Shown: positions 17,188-32,100, counted from the first letter of the stretch. The stretch is DNA of 64,000 nt from Prosthecobacter sp. (GCF_014879935.1 NZ_JACSRD010000154.1:1-64000); one strand, 5' to 3'. Program-made: numbers and translations. Notes: generated by a model from the letters alone, not told the origin.

Positions 17188-20100
17188 TCAGATGCCATTC
17201 CGACGGCGACGGCGGAAGAACAGCCCCAGGAGGCCGAACAGCACGAGGAGCATGCGGGATGGCTCCGGAACCACGACCAGGATGCCGTAGGTCGAGAACG
17301 CCGAGGTGTCCCAAGCGAAGTTCAGACTGGTCAGGTCAGGAAGAACGAAGTCGCCGAACACACCGCCGGAGGTGAATCCGGTCCCGGCATTGAATCCGGA
17401 CGCCGAAACGGAGCCCCAGTCGAGCAGGTTGAAGACCTGGCCGTAGCTGTAGGTCATGGTGCCGTTCTCGATGACCTTCACCGTGCCATCCAGCGTCATC
17501 GCACCTGTGACATTGATGAAGTCATGGTTCGTCGTGGCCGTGGGAGCCACGTTCCAGGTGCTCAGTGCCGTCGATTCCGCGGCGAACAGGGTGCCGGCAT
17601 CAGCATAGTCGGTGGAGTTATAGACATAGTGTCCATCCACGAAGGTGAGAACATTGCTGTTCGTCGAGGACGAGATCTGCAGTTCGGTGGTGGCTCCGGA
17701 GGTCAGGATCAGATCCTTCGTAGCAATGGTCGTGCCGACAGTGAGGCTGCCGTTTTGATTGATGCCGGTCGCAAAACCGTCTCCAGGACGCAGTGTGGCG
17801 GTGCCGTTGATGGTGGTGCTTCCCAGCACCGTTCCCGTGCCGCCGAGGATGGCGGAGTTGTTCACGTTCACCGCTCCCGTGCCGGTGGTGGCACCAGTGC
17901 TGGCATTGTCACCCACTTGGAGAGTTCCCTCATCGACCGTGGTGGCACCGGTGTAGGTGCTCGCACCAGCCATCACCCAGGTGGCGGAGCCGTTCTTGGT
18001 CACGGAGGTGGCACCGCCGTTGTCGGTCACGGGAGCCGCGAGCGTGTTGCCATCGATGTTGGTGCCGGTGAGGGTCACCGACCGGGCACCCGAGCCGCTC
18101 ATCGTCACGCTCGTGCTGGTGAACACCATCGCGCTGCCGCTCGCGCCTGACGCATCCAGCGTGGCACCAGCCGTGCCGATGGAGAAGCTGCGATCCGTGG
18201 TGCCGTTCGAGGCCCCGGTGCCGATGTAGCTGAGCGTGCCACCATTGATGACCAGATTGGTGGCGGCGCTGGTCGAATCACCAATGCTGCTGGCCTGGCC
18301 CCCATTCGCCAGTTTCGTGACCTGGAGTGTGCCGGCGCTGATCGTGGTGGAACCCGAGTAGGTGCTGGTCGCGGCGGTGAAACGCAGCACACCGGCACCC
18401 GTTTTGGTCACACTGTCTCCAGCGCTGCCCGCGCCATCATCGATCGTGGCGGTCACATCGACTTCGGCATTGGATCCAATGACCGTGGTGCTGTCGCCAA
18501 CGTTGAAGGTGCGGTTGACAGCGCCTGGAAGTGCGGTGCCGGCCGCCGTGCCGCCGAGGGAGAGGCTGCCGGAGATGACGGCACCATCGGGATTGTTGGT
18601 GGCATCATAGATCACGCCGCCGGCCATGAGAGTGAGCGTGCCCGCACCGGTCTGCACGGTGGAGACGCTGCTCGTGGCCCCAGAGATCGTCAGGGATGCG
18701 ATGCCATCGTTGAAGCCGTTCAGATTCAAGGAAGCCGTGGCACCGGAAGGATTGAGCGTGACCACCGTGCTGTCCGGCAGGACGTTGTTCGCGGCGGAGG
18801 TGATGCCGCCAGCCGTGATGGTGGTGGAACCACTGTAGGTGTTCGGGCCGCCGAGGGTCAGCGTGCCAGTTCCCTGCTTCACGAAGTTGAGCGCGGAACC
18901 CACGTTGTTGGTGATGGCACCACCAAAGGCGGTGTTGCTCGCGTCGCCGACCGTCAACGTCACGGTGCCCGTGGTGAGGGAACTGGTGATCAAGCCGCCG
19001 GTCGTGCTGCTGTTTCCAGCCAGGGAGGCGACGGTCGTATTGACGCCGTTGAGGTCGAGCGTGCCACCGCTGCTGACAGTGAGAGCGGAAGCAGCCGGGA
19101 TGCCCACCGTGGTGCCGGTGGCGATCTTGAGCAGGCCGCCGCTGACGGTGGTGGCGCCAGCATAGGTGTTGCTCAGGCCCGTGCTGCCGATCACCAGAGT
19201 GCCGTTTCCAGCCTTGCTGATGCCGCCATTGCTGACCACACCACCCAAAGTCGCCGTGACCTGCGGGCTGGTCACGGTGATGGTGCGGACGGCGCCACCG
19301 AGGTCCACCGTGCCGTTCAAGGTGATGTTGTGGGTGGTGGTGGTGCCTCCGAAGGTGAAGTTGCCATTCACCACCACGGCATTGGCCAGCGTGCGGGCAG
19401 CCGTTCCGGCAAGAAGAGTGGTGCCGCCGGCGATCGTCAGCGTTCCCGTGCCAAGCGGGCCGCTGGTCACCGTGCCGCCCACCGTGTTCGGGGTGGAGTC
19501 GAGGTTCACGATGAGCGAACCAGCGTTGAGTTGCACACCATCCGTGAACGTGCTGGCTCCCGAGAGGACCAGCGAGCTGGTGCCCGCCTTGATGATGCCC
19601 GCGGGCGTGCTGCTCATCGTGTTCTGAATCACGCCGCTCATGATGAGGCCCATCGGAGAGCTGCCATTGACGGTGATCGTCTTGCTCTGGCCGTTCAGCT
19701 CCAGAATCGAGGCGATGGTCGGCGTGGAGGCATAGTTGTCATTCGTGGCGGTGATGGCGCCGTTGATGAGGATGGTGCCACCCGTGACAGTCGGTGTGGC
19801 GGTGCCGCCGAAGTTGTTGAACGTGAGGGACTGGAACGTGTTCTGGGTCAGCAGAGTCAGAACGCCGCCTCCATTGATGGTGATGTTGCTGGTGGATGCG
19901 ATCGTGCCATTCATGGCGCTGACCTGCGTGGCATTGGCGTTGTTGAGGATCAGATTCCCCGGCACCTGGATGCCACCGAGCTGTGTCGCGGTGCTGCCGA
20001 TGTTGAGCGTGCCCTGATTGACCACCGTGTCACCCGTGTAGGTGTTGGAGAAGTAGGGCAGCGGCGAGGAGAAGCTCACTGCCGAGCCGTTGGTGATCGC

Positions 20101-23100
20101 GGCGATGGTGGCGGTCGAGAGGGTGACCACGTTGCCACTGATCGAAGCGATCGTGGTATTGTTGGCGATTCCCGGGGCGGTCACGGGCATTCCGACGGCG
20201 AGACCGGACGCGCTGGCGACCGTGATCGTTGTGGCACCGCTGGCGGCAGCCGCGCCGAGCGTCGTGGCGACGTTGGCGTTGTAGTTCGCGATCGGCGCTC
20301 CGAAGATCAGGTTGTTCGCACCATGGGTGGCCGTCGCATTGACCGCGGCTCCGGTGGTGGCGTTGACCAGGGTGATCGTGGTGCCGCTGATGGTGCCGAC
20401 CACCGTGTTCTGCGGGATGCCGACGCCCTGCACATACATGCCCGCCGCGATGCCGGCAGCCTCGGCGGTCGTGGCCATCGTGATGGAGCTGCTGCCACTG
20501 GTGATGGAGGCGATCGCCGTGCGACCGATCGCAGGCGTCACACCGTAGTAGGCGTTGGCAGCGCCCGTGGCGCTCGCATTCTGAGAAAGAGTGATGGTGT
20601 TGCCATCGACGATGCCTGCGACCGTCGTTCCCGAAGGAATGCCCGGGCCCTGGACCGGCTGACCGACGAACATGCCGAGGCTGGAGAGCACCTTCACGGT
20701 CGCGCTGCCGCTCGTGGTCGAACTGATCACCGAGCGCTCCACCGGAGCCGTGAACGAGGCAGCGGTGACCGCGCCAGTGGTGACGGACGACAGGGTGATC
20801 GTCGCTCCGATGCCGCTGCCGGAAACGGCGGTGACATAGGTGTTGGCAGGGACGCCGGTGCCGGTGACCAACTGGCCGACCACCAGACCTGTGGCCGTGT
20901 TGAGCGTCAGTGTGTTGCTGCCGCTGGTGTTGGTGACCGAGACGTTGGTCTGGGTGGCGATCGGCGCAAAGAGCAGCGTGGCGGAGCCGTTGGCGGTGGC
21001 ATTGGCCGAAAGCGTGACCGTGGTGCCGGAAACGCTCAGCACCGTGGTGTTGGCGGCCAGCGTGCCGGTGCTGCCGACCGCGGTGGTCACCACCATGCCA
21101 GGATAGACATTCGTGCCGGCAGGAACCGTCACCGTCGCGGAACCGCTGGTCAGCGTCTGATTGGCGAACACCTGCGTCGTCGGTGCCGTGAAGGTCTGGT
21201 CAGCGTTCGTGCCAGTGCCGGTGCCGACATTCTGGCTGATGGTGAAGGTCGTGCCGCTGTTGATCTGCGTGACAATGGAGGACGCCGGGATGCCCATGAC
21301 CGTGGCTGCGAAGCCCATGCCCACCACCATGCCGGGAACGCCGGCGGCACCGGTGCTGTTCGCGCCAGCAGATGTGATCAGAGGATTGGCGGAGGTGGTG
21401 GAATCGAACTCGATGCGAGGTTCCGCGCGCAAGGTCACGGTGGCCCCGCCAGACTTCACAAAGTTCACCGCACCGCCGCCGTTGTTCTCAAGACGGCTCA
21501 GAAGGAGGGTGCCACCGTTGTTGGCGAACATGTACATCGTCGAATTCGCCGCCGTGCCGGCCGTCATGCGTCCATTGAGGAAGTTGACGCCGACGCCGTT
21601 GTTGTTGGTCAAAATGCCGCCCGTGGCGATGGTGACCAGTTGATCCATCGAGCGCATGGTCAGTCCGTTCGCCGTCGTCGCGGTGTTGGTCGTGTTGCGG
21701 AAGGCCCACGAGTTGATCGTGCGGCTGGTGATGTCCGACACGCTCCCTGTCGTGCTGATGTTGTCGGCTGCGACACCGGCGGTGATCGCGTTGGCGGAAT
21801 AAGCTCCGAACGGCGTCTGTCCATTGTTGCTGAAGCCCAGGTTGCCCACGCCGAAGGCACCGGTGATCGGATCCACGGTCGAGCGGTAGCTGGCCCAATC
21901 CGCGCCGTTCACCACTGCCCAGCCACCAATGATGCTGTTGGTCAGTGTCGGTGCCGAAGTGATGACGATCTGAGGATTGGCCGCCTGGTTGAGCATGGCG
22001 GTGTTGGATGCGTTCACCAAGGTGCTCACCGGACCGCCAAGATTGCCGCCGTTCGTCGTGAAGTTGATGGTGGATTGAACTGCGTTGCCACGGGTCAGGC
22101 TGGGGATGGTCAGCACCGAGCTGGAGCCGGAGGCTGAGCCCGTGCCGAAGATCTGGTTGAGGATGACGTTGGCACCACCGTTGATCGTCACCGCGCCGAG
22201 CGTCTGGGTGTCGTTGATGTCAGCCGCCAGGAAGGCCAGCGTGCCGCCCGTGAGGCTGATGGCATTCGAACCGACGCGGGAGGTGCTGACAATGCCCAGA
22301 CCGGTGTTGTCCAGGGTCAACTGGCCGAACGGCACGTTGATGGTGCCCGTGACCGCCAGCGTGGCGCTGTCGCGGAGGACAAGCGAGCCACCACGGATGG
22401 TCAGATTGCCGGTGCCGAGGTTGTTGCTGGCGCTGACGAGTGTCAGGCTGTTGGAGCCCTGCTTCTCGAAGTTGATGTTTCCGCCGGAGATCACACCGGA
22501 GAAATTGATGGCGGTGTTGTCCTGAACGACCAGCAGGGTCGCGGTCGAGGCATTGCTGTTGGTCACCGTGCCAGCGCCATTGGCATAGGTGTTCAGCGTG
22601 TTCTGCGTCAGCCTCCGAACGGCCTGGGAGTTGCCATTCAGGTCAAAGGTGCCGCCATTGACATTGAGATCGGCGACCGTGGCGACCGTTGCAGTCGGAA
22701 CGACCAGGAGCGGGTTCAGTCCCAGGCCCGCGCCGAGCTTGAAGGTGCCGTTGTTCACGGAACTCGCTCCTGTGTTGTAGCTGCGTGCATTGAGCGTGGC
22801 CGTGCCGTCCTCGGACTTCACGATGCCGCCAGTGCCCAGGATCGTGCTGCCCACGGTGAAGGTGGTGGAGCCACCGATCACATGGAAATGCACCGGATTG
22901 GCCGCGCTGGTGATCGAACCGCCGGCGATGCCGGTGTTGCCAGCATTCGCGATGATGCCGCCGCTGCTGATCGTGAGCGTGTTCAGGGCGCCGTTCAGGC
23001 CATGGAGCTGGCCGTTCGGGCTGTTGGTGGCCGTGAGGCTGCCGCCACCGAAGTAGGAGAAGCCGCCGCCGCTGTTGAGCGTGAGGCTCTGGATGGTGGT

Positions 23101-26100
23101 GGCCTGCTGGATGATGTTGGCAACGGCGCTGACGAAGTTGGCGGTGCTGGTGGCGCCAAATGTGATGCGCTGGGTCTGGGCACCGCCGGTGGTGGCCGCG
23201 CTGAGGGTGACCGTGTTGCCGGAGATGCTGCTGATCAGGCTGTTGGCGGCGATTCCAGTGCCGCTGACGGCCATGCCGACGAACAGACCCGAAGCGTCAG
23301 CCACCTGGAGGGTGGTGGAGTTGTTCATCGCCCCGAGAAGGACCACACCGGTCCCTGTCGTGGAGGAAAGCAGGCTGCGGTATTCAGCAGCGGTCAGCAG
23401 ACGGTAGCCGTTGGCGTCGTGCGTCACAAAGCCACCCGTCGCATTGCTGGAATCAATGCCCAGGATGTCCGGACGGATGCCGTTGGTGACGGAATTGGCC
23501 ACGGCCGGGTTGGTGCCCACCAGCGTCGGCGTGGAGGCGATCACATTGACGCGATTCGCCCCAGCAGCGCCGCCGCCGAGCGTGCCACTGCCCGCATTGA
23601 GGATGAGGGAGCCGTGGTTGGCCGAACTCTGAGCCGTCATGGTGCCCAGGCTGATGCGGGTCTGGTTGCCCGTGTTCTGGGTCAGGTTCCACAGGCTCTG
23701 GCCGGCCACGTTGGTGACGGTGTTGAGCGTCTCCACGATGGCCGCCGAACTGCTGCCCTGGTAGTTGAGGACACCGCCACGATTGTTCAGCACACGGTCC
23801 GCGCTGCCGCTCTGGATCGAGCGGTTGCCGCCGAGACGGTCGGCAAGCGCATTGGCACCATTCAGGGTCAGGACACCGCCTTCACCGAGGTTGGTGGTGA
23901 CGAAGCCGAGCTTCCCGGTGGCCTGGTCGAGCACGACGGCGTCTCCCAGGATGGTGAGAGTGCTGAGCAGGTTGCCCGAGCTGTCACCAGTCAGCGTCCA
24001 GTCGCCGGAACCGATCTTGGTCACACTGAGCAAACCGGTCGTGTATTCACTGGTGAACGTGCCCGCGAACGTTCCTGCGGAGCTGTTGCCGGTGACGAGC
24101 GTGCTGCTCGCCTGGGGATTGAAGTTCTTGATCACGGAATTGCTCACCCCGCTGATGGTACCGATGGCGGTGTTGTTATTACCGCGCATGTCCAGGATCG
24201 TTCCTGCGTTGGCGAGATTGATCGTCGTGTTGGCATAATTGGACGCGCCGCCGCCTGTGTTGGTTCCCAGCACCAAGGCTCCAGCGTTGATGTTCACCGC
24301 CAGGATCTGGTTGCTGTAACCGCCGAGCTGCAGGACGCCCGGTCCTTCCTTGTTGATCGTACCAGTGCTGGTGATGTTTGAATTGATGGCCAGGCCGATC
24401 TGCTCATTCGACTGACCGGCCGTGCCCTGCACAGCGGTGAGTCCGCCCGCCACCTGCGCCACCGTGATCGTGGCGGTGGAAGGCAGGCTGAGGCGGCCAT
24501 TGAGGGTCGGAATGACCCGGACGTCATCCAGAGAGGTGGCGCTGATCGTGTCCGCCGTGTTCGTCAGGGTGAGTGTGCCGCTGCCGGTGAGCACCGCCGC
24601 GCCGCCGCTGATGCCGCCCTGCGAATTGAAAACCAGCTTCGAAACCGTCTCATTGAAGCCATTGAGATCCCAGGCCGTGCCGCCACGGACAGTCACCACC
24701 GCTGTGTCGGCGATCTGCTGGCTGCCGAGGTTGCGCACCGTGGAATTGGCCACCGTGCCGGTGTCAACACCGGACGCATCACCGCCCGTGAGAGTAAGAT
24801 TGCCCGTGATGGAATTGCCGGAGCCGGTCTGGTTGTCCAGCAGCAGGATCACGCCATTGGAGAAGGCATTGCCGCTGTAGGTGTTCGCATTTGTCAGGCG
24901 GATCGCGGCACCACCGACCGTGCCGCCGGAGGTGAAGACCGGATTCGTGGTGCCGGTGATATCCGCGTTGACCGTCAGTGTGTTCGCTCCGTTGTGGATG
25001 AAGAACTCGCTGGCGTCGGAGGTGATTTTACCACGCACCGCCGTGGAACCGATGGTCCTGGCGGCATTGTCTGAGCCGGAAAGCAGGCCGCCTGCGGCGA
25101 GCGTCAAAGTATCGCCCGCAGCAGCGAAGTTCACCGTGGAAGCGGCTCCATTGAGAGTCAGCGTGTTGATGGTCAGACCGCCGGAGGGAACGACCTGTGT
25201 TCCATTGAACCGAACGTTGCTCGTGGAAGTGGCGGCGGCCAGGGTGGTCGTCTGCTCGAGCAGATTCAGGCCGCGAATGCCTCCAACGGCTTCATAAGTG
25301 GCAAACTCCAGATTTCCACCGGCCGTGGTGCCATTCGTCGTGTTGACGAGCGCCCAGGCTCCCAGGATGCCGGCTGTGTTGGTGGTCAATGCGGTGTCCA
25401 ACGCGTAGAAGAACGGATTCGCGCCGACAACGCCGGAACCGGAGACAAAAGTGATCGTCGAGTTGGCTGTGCGGGTGAAAGCACCTCCGAGAACGACTGT
25501 GGCCTGGCCGACACCGGTGTTGCCGGGGTTGGCGCGGATGATGGAACTGCCGCCAACGAGCGACAGATCGCCAAGCGTCACCGATGCGACAGTGCCGGAA
25601 CGGCTGATGAACTCAAACGCTCCTCCATCGAGTTCGAATGCCACATCGTCGGAGATACGATTGCCCATGCCCTGGATGCCTGAGTCATCCCAGCGCAGGA
25701 GGGAGTTGCGGATGCTGATTGTGTCACCTGCCGCCATGCCGGAGAGCCGTCCTTGATCGACCAAAGCTGTGATGCTTCCCATCAGTGTCAGGTTGCCCGT
25801 GAACTGATTGTTGTCGCGCATGGTGAGCTGGGTGCCGCCGGTCTTGATGAAGTTCAGCGCACCATTGATCTGGCCGGTCCAGTCACGGGCAGCGTTCACC
25901 GTGGTGATGAAGGTGGCCAGGCTGCCGCTGTTGTTGATGATGCCGCCGCTGCCCACGGTGCTGTTGCGGGAGAGCAGGTCGCCGAAGATCTGTGAGTTGC
26001 CGTTGAGTTCGAGGACGCCACCAGCCGTGATCACCAGAGCGTCATCATTGTCGCCCGTGGTAGTCGCGTTGATGGTGGAGGTGCCAAAACGGTAGAACAG

Positions 26101-29100
26101 CGCGTTGTTCGGTGCTGCATCTGCGATCTCCAAGGTGCCCAGGTTGATCGAGGTGGTACCGGTGTAGTGGTTGCCGCTGGTTGAAGCGAGAACCAGCTTG
26201 CCATTGCCAGCCTTGGCAAGACCGCCGGTGGTCGGAGCCACGCGGCCGCCCAGAGGGACGTCCAGCGTCAGCGTGGTGGCGGAATCATAGGTGTGAATGC
26301 TCCATGGTGTGGTGGCAGTCGTGGTAGTGAGAGTGCCTGTGCCGGTGATGGACGAACTGGTCTTCGCAAGGATGCCGCCGGATTCAATCTGGAGGTTGCG
26401 GAAGGCATTCACGGTGAACGGCCCGGTGCTCTCAAAAGTGAGCGAGTTGATGCTGTTGCTGGTGATGCCAGTGACGGCAGCGCCCGAGTTCAGGGCACCG
26501 GTCACGCGGACGTTGTCATTGTCGCCGAAAGTGGTCGCCATCTCCGTGGTCGGATTCAGCGGGCGCAGCCCGTTTGAACCGGCGTCATATGTCAGGAACT
26601 GGGTAGTGGTGGACGTTCCCGTGCTCGTGGAGGAAATGTCGCCCACGGCCCAGGGGAGCACACGCATTTCGATGCCGCTTGTGTCCGCCTGCCCCAGGAT
26701 CGTCTGGAAGTTCGTCGGCGCGGTCAGCGTGGCGAGGATGATGTTTGTGTTCGTCGCACCGGTGCCCTGCCCGAGCGCGTCACCACGGACAAACGCCGTG
26801 GCGAGGTTCGCGCGTGCGAAGGTGCCCGTTCCCTGGGTGGTGATGCGCAGATTGGCTCCGTTGTTGTCGAGTGTGATGAGATTGTGGCCGGTGTTGAAGC
26901 CGATCTGCACGTCGGTGGCCAGTGTTTCGTTCACGGCGGTGCTGGCGTTGCCCATCAGTTCCAGATGCCCGCCATTGAAGGTGAGCGTGCGGCCGCCCAG
27001 GCGGACGCTGCTGGCAGTTCCGCTATTATCGAGCGTCAGGCGTGTGTCAGGCAGGAGCAGGCCGCCCGAAGCGGTGAAGGTGCTGTTGTTCAAGGTGATG
27101 GTGCCCGCGTCACCCAAGGTGCCGGCGCCGCTGGCGATGATGCGGCCCAGATTGATCGTGGTGGCGTCGTAGGTGTTCGCAGCCGTCAGGGTGATGGTGT
27201 TGTTGCCGACCTTGGTGAGCGTCTGATTGCCGCTGATCACGCCGCTGAAGGTGATTCCCCCGCCCTGCGTGACACCGCTGAGAGCATTGACATAATTGCT
27301 GCCAATGCTGGTGGCAGCGCCGAGGGCAACGGTGCCCGTCCATGTGGCTGCCGTCGTTGAGGTGTTGATCACCGCTCCCTGTGAACTGACGGTGCCGTTT
27401 CCAGTCAGGGTGCCAGAGCCGCCGTAGCCAGTGCCAGAGACGGTCAGGCCCTCACCGGTGATGGTCTGGCCATTCAGGTCGAGAACTGCGCCGCTGACAA
27501 TCGTGGTGGCCGTCGCGGTGGCGCCAAGCGCACCTGCGTCGCCAAGCTGCAAGGTGCCGAGGGCGACAGAAACCGGCCCCGCAAGCGTCGCGGCATTGTT
27601 CGCACCCAGAATCATCGTGTTCGTGCCCGTCTTGGTCAGGGTCGAGCCTGCGGCGGATGTGATCGTGCCGCTCAGCGTCATGTCGCCATAACCGCCGATG
27701 GAGGTGCTGCTTCCCAGCGTCAGCGCTCCGGAAAGTGTGACGGCGGCAGCGTTGCTGTTCCACAGGGCGCCATTGAAGTTCGTGGCCAACGCGGCATGTC
27801 CCGCGCCGTTGAGCGTCAGCGCCTTGCTGATCGAGAATCCGTTCACGTCCAGCATGCCGGAGGAAGCAGCGGCGAGGTTGGTGATGGCGCCGCCTGCCGT
27901 GGCGTTCTGGGAGATGGTGATCTGCGACGCACTGTCCACGCTGACGATGTAAGCACCTGCGGGAATGTTCGTGCCGGTGACCGCCATGCCCTGCTGGAGG
28001 GTGGTAGTGGAGGTGATGCCGGTGATCACCGCCGAACCAGCGACTGTGGTGCCATTCTGGGCGGCCACCGCGGCATTGCTGACAGTGACGACACCTGAAG
28101 GCAGCGCACCCTCGTGATTCAGCATCACGGTGCCGCCCTGGATGGCCAGATCACCCGTGAAGGTGCCCGCTGTGGCATTGTCAGCGCCAAGGATGAGGGT
28201 TCCCTGGCCGGTCTTGATCAGAGCACCGCTCGCACCGACGCCTGTGATCAGGCCCGTGCCGCTCTGGGTGATGGCACCGATGAGATTAAGCGTGCCGGCG
28301 CCGGAAGTCGCCATGTTCGTGGTGGCGAGGATGACTCCCGTGCCAATCGTGGTGGGAGCGGCCGAGCCGAACCAGCCGGTGCCAAAGCTGCCGTTGCTGC
28401 CGTTGACGATGTTGAGCACGGAGCTGTTGCCCAGCGTGAAGGTCTTGGAAGGATCGATGACCGCACCGAACTGCGTGCCAAAGGTGTCGATCGTCGCCGT
28501 CGTGCTGGCCGCGAGCGAGTAATCGTTGTTGATGATGGCCGCGCCGTTGAAGCCGTTCGATGCCGTCGGAGCCGCCGTGGTGTAATACAGCTTCGCCGAT
28601 GAAACCGTCTGCACGGCGTTGCTGGTGTCGGGACCGGAGTAAAGCAGGCGGAAACCACCGCCGGACGCCGCATTGGCAGCCTTGTACACGATGGAGTGGT
28701 AGCCAGCGGACAGGGTCGTGGTGACGGCCGTCGCATCGGTGAAGCCGTGGCCGAAGGTGTCACTGGAGATGGCATTGCCGTCGATGTAGAGCGTCATGCC
28801 ATCGTCCGAGCCGGAGCGGAAGGTGTACTGCCCGGCCGTGGTGACTTCCAGGAAGCCGGAGTAGGCGGCGGTGCCGTTGACGAAGGTGCCCGACGTGCTC
28901 ACAGGACGGTTGGACATGCCGCCATCGGCGATCAGATTCGCGACAAAGCCGGAAGCGGAGAAGCCGATGCCTGCGGACTGTGTGGAGACAACTGCCGCCG
29001 GAGCGGTTCCCAGCACGGAGAAGGAGCCGTTCAATCCACCGCTGGAGTAGCCAAAGCTGAGCATGTTGGCCTCGGTCAGCACCGCCGTCTGCACACCCAG

Positions 29101-32100
29101 CGGATAGCTGCCGTTCAGGACGATTGGATTCGTGGCGAGAGGGGTCGTCGTCCCGATGGACACGAGGTCAGGGAACACCAGGCTGCCCTGGCCGACATTG
29201 ATGGGCTTGTCACCCGAGTAATTGAACACCACTGCCGTCGAACCGGCAGCCACGTTGATCTGCGGCACGGCACCGCCGGCAGCGTCACCACTGACGTTCA
29301 GGAGGCGCAGGACGTAGCCGTTGGCGCTGCTGACGTTGAGGATCTGGCCGCCATTGATCGTGATGTCCGCCACTTCGACGGTGTTGAAGGAGTTCGCGCC
29401 GTTGTTGCCGACAAAGAGGTTCGCTGTGGCCAGCGATCCGTTGATCACGATGTTGTTGGCGTATTGAATCAGGCCGTTGCTGCCCGTGCCGCTGTTGGTC
29501 AGGGCCAGAAGGCCGCCGTCATTGATCGTGGCCACCGTTCCGGTGAAAACAGGAGCCGTGCTGCTGCCGTTGAGGCCGGCGAGAGCCAGCGTTCCCGCAT
29601 TGACGATGACACCGCCGGTGAAGGTGTTGTTGTTGCCCAGGATCAGGGTGCCCAGACCTTCCTTGGTGATGCTGTAGCCGTTGCCAGCGTCATGCAGGAG
29701 CATGTTGAGGGACAGCGTGGCTTGCGGTGCCTCCACGTTCACAGTGGTATTGCCGGTCAGCACGGAGGTGACGTTGTTGCCGTTCAGAGCCAGGCTGTTC
29801 AGGCCCTTGTAGGTGATGGTGGAGCCTGCGAGCGTGACTTCATTCTGCAGCGTGAAGGCACCCGTGGAGGCCAGATACGTGCCTGCGGCACCGATGGTCA
29901 GCGCACCCGTTCCCACAGGGCCGTTCGTCAGCCCGGTGACCAGGCCGGTGACGGCGTCCCGCGTGCCGGTGCTGCTCGCACCGATCGCGAGCCCGCCAGC
30001 CTGCACATTGACGCCACCGCCAAACAGGCTGGCGCCGGAGAGCTGCAGCAGGCCGTTGCCAGCCTTGATCAGGCCGGTGGTGCCCACGTCAACCGAGCTG
30101 CTGATCGGTGCGCTGATGTTCAGCGTGGGGGTGACATTGGCCACGGTGGTGTTTCCGTTCACCGTGACAGGATTGATCGTGAGAGTGCGGGTCGTGCCAT
30201 TCAGATCCACAGCCACGCCACCCGTGCCTGCGCCTGAGATGGTGGAAACAGTACCCACGTTGCTGGAACTAGCGGTGATGTTGCCATTCAGGGTAAGGAT
30301 GCCGGTGCCCGTGGTGATCTGCGGGGCAGTGCTGCCGCCGTTGTTGTCGAAGAGCAGTCCAGAAACCGTCTGGCTGAAGTTGTTCAAGCTCAGAGTGGCA
30401 TACTGGCCGCGGAGCACTGGCGTGATGCCAAAGTGAATCTGGTTGCTGGCTTGCAGGCGGACGGTGCCGCCGTTGATGATGAGAGAGTCAGCGACATTGG
30501 CCGCGAGCGGGATGGCAGAGTTCCCGGTGCTGCCGTCCGCACCGACGACCGCGAGATCCACGAAACCGTTGCTGGCTCCATTCGTGGAGTTCACGACAGT
30601 GCCTCCCGTGTAGCTGTTCTGTCCATTGGTGATGCGGATAGTGCCCGTGTTGTAGCCTGTGAGAAGCACGCGCAACGCGTCAGCCCCATTGTCCACGATG
30701 CGCGAATTGAAAGTGAGAGGGTTTGCCGTGGCTGCCGTGACCACGACGTGAAGATCATCCGCGACACTGTCCGACGTCCCGCCCGCAGTGAGCCTGCCGT
30801 TGTCCACCGAGGCACCGAAATCCACGTTGAAGTTGCCCGTCTTGATGATCTGACCAGCGGTGAGATTCATCGTGTCGGTATTGGCGGCGAAAGTCAGGGT
30901 CTGCGTCACGCCGGAGTTCAACACCAGGGCGTTGAGGTTCAGTCCTCCAGCAGGCAGCGCCGGGATGGCCGTTCCCACCTTGTAGTTGCCCGTGGGATTG
31001 CTCGCGGTCGGGAGCACGGTGCCGTCATAGCCCTGATAGCCAGGCTGGTTGAGCGGGGCAAGGCCTCCTGCGGCATTGCCGGAAGTGGGAGCCACATAGC
31101 TCACCAGATCCGCGCCGCCATTGTTGATCCACGGAATGATCCCGTTGATCATCAAGCTGGTCCCATTGGCGATGATCAAGCGGCTGGCGCTGCCCATCTG
31201 TCCGGTGGGATTGTTGATCAAAAGCATGCCGCCATCGGAGGTGTGCGTGAGATTGCCAATCGTCAGCACCGTGGATCGAATCGAGCCATTCGCGCCATTG
31301 GTCACCTGGATGTTGCCGCCACCGGCACCGATCGTGACATCGCCCAGGGTCTCGGTCACATTTGCCATGTCGCGTCCGTTCAGGATGAGCACGCCATAGG
31401 ATTGCAGGGTGATGTCGGCCGCGTCATTCACCCGGTCGGACATTTCCATCGTGCCGGAGTTGGTGATGGTCAGCCCGCCGCCACTGAGGATGATTTCATC
31501 AGTGCCGGAAATCTTCCCCTCATCGGTCAATGTGAGGGTCGCCCCGTTGATGAGTGTGGTGCCGGTGTAGGTGTTGTCACTGCGCCAGGTCGTGCTGCTG
31601 CCACCGGATTTGTTGAAATACAAGCTACCCTGGATGCTGCCGCCCCAGTCGCCTGTCGCATTGTGGGAGGCGATGAAAAGGTTGCTGCCGGTGACGATCC
31701 CGCCAGCTCCGGCGAATGCGGTGGCGTTCGGAGAACGCAGTTCGCCGGTCATCTGGGCATTGGCGCCGAGATTGAGCGTCGCTCCCGGTCCAACGGCCAG
31801 CAACTGGCCGTTCGTGCCGCCCTGCACACCCTGCCAGAGGGTGTTTTCCCCGCCCGCCAGCGTCACGGTGCCGCCCAGAATGGTGAAATAGTTCGCGCCC
31901 GTGGTGAAGAACTGTTTTGTGTTAAAAGTCAGATTACCGCCGAGGCCCTTCGTGACGTTGCTGGAGTTCCACATCGCAGCGTTCACAGTCAGATCAGCGC
32001 CGGTGTCCACCAGCAGGCCGCCTTCCACCGAGGTGTAGGTGATGGCCGTGGCGGCTGTCGGCACCGTGATCGATCCAAGGAAGATGGCCGGAGCGGAGTT

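Noticed and set aside
19330-22137. Plus-strand open frame of 935 codons opposite the six-module array
   Set aside because: Low-complexity antisense shadow of the giant gene; no signal, domain or start context.
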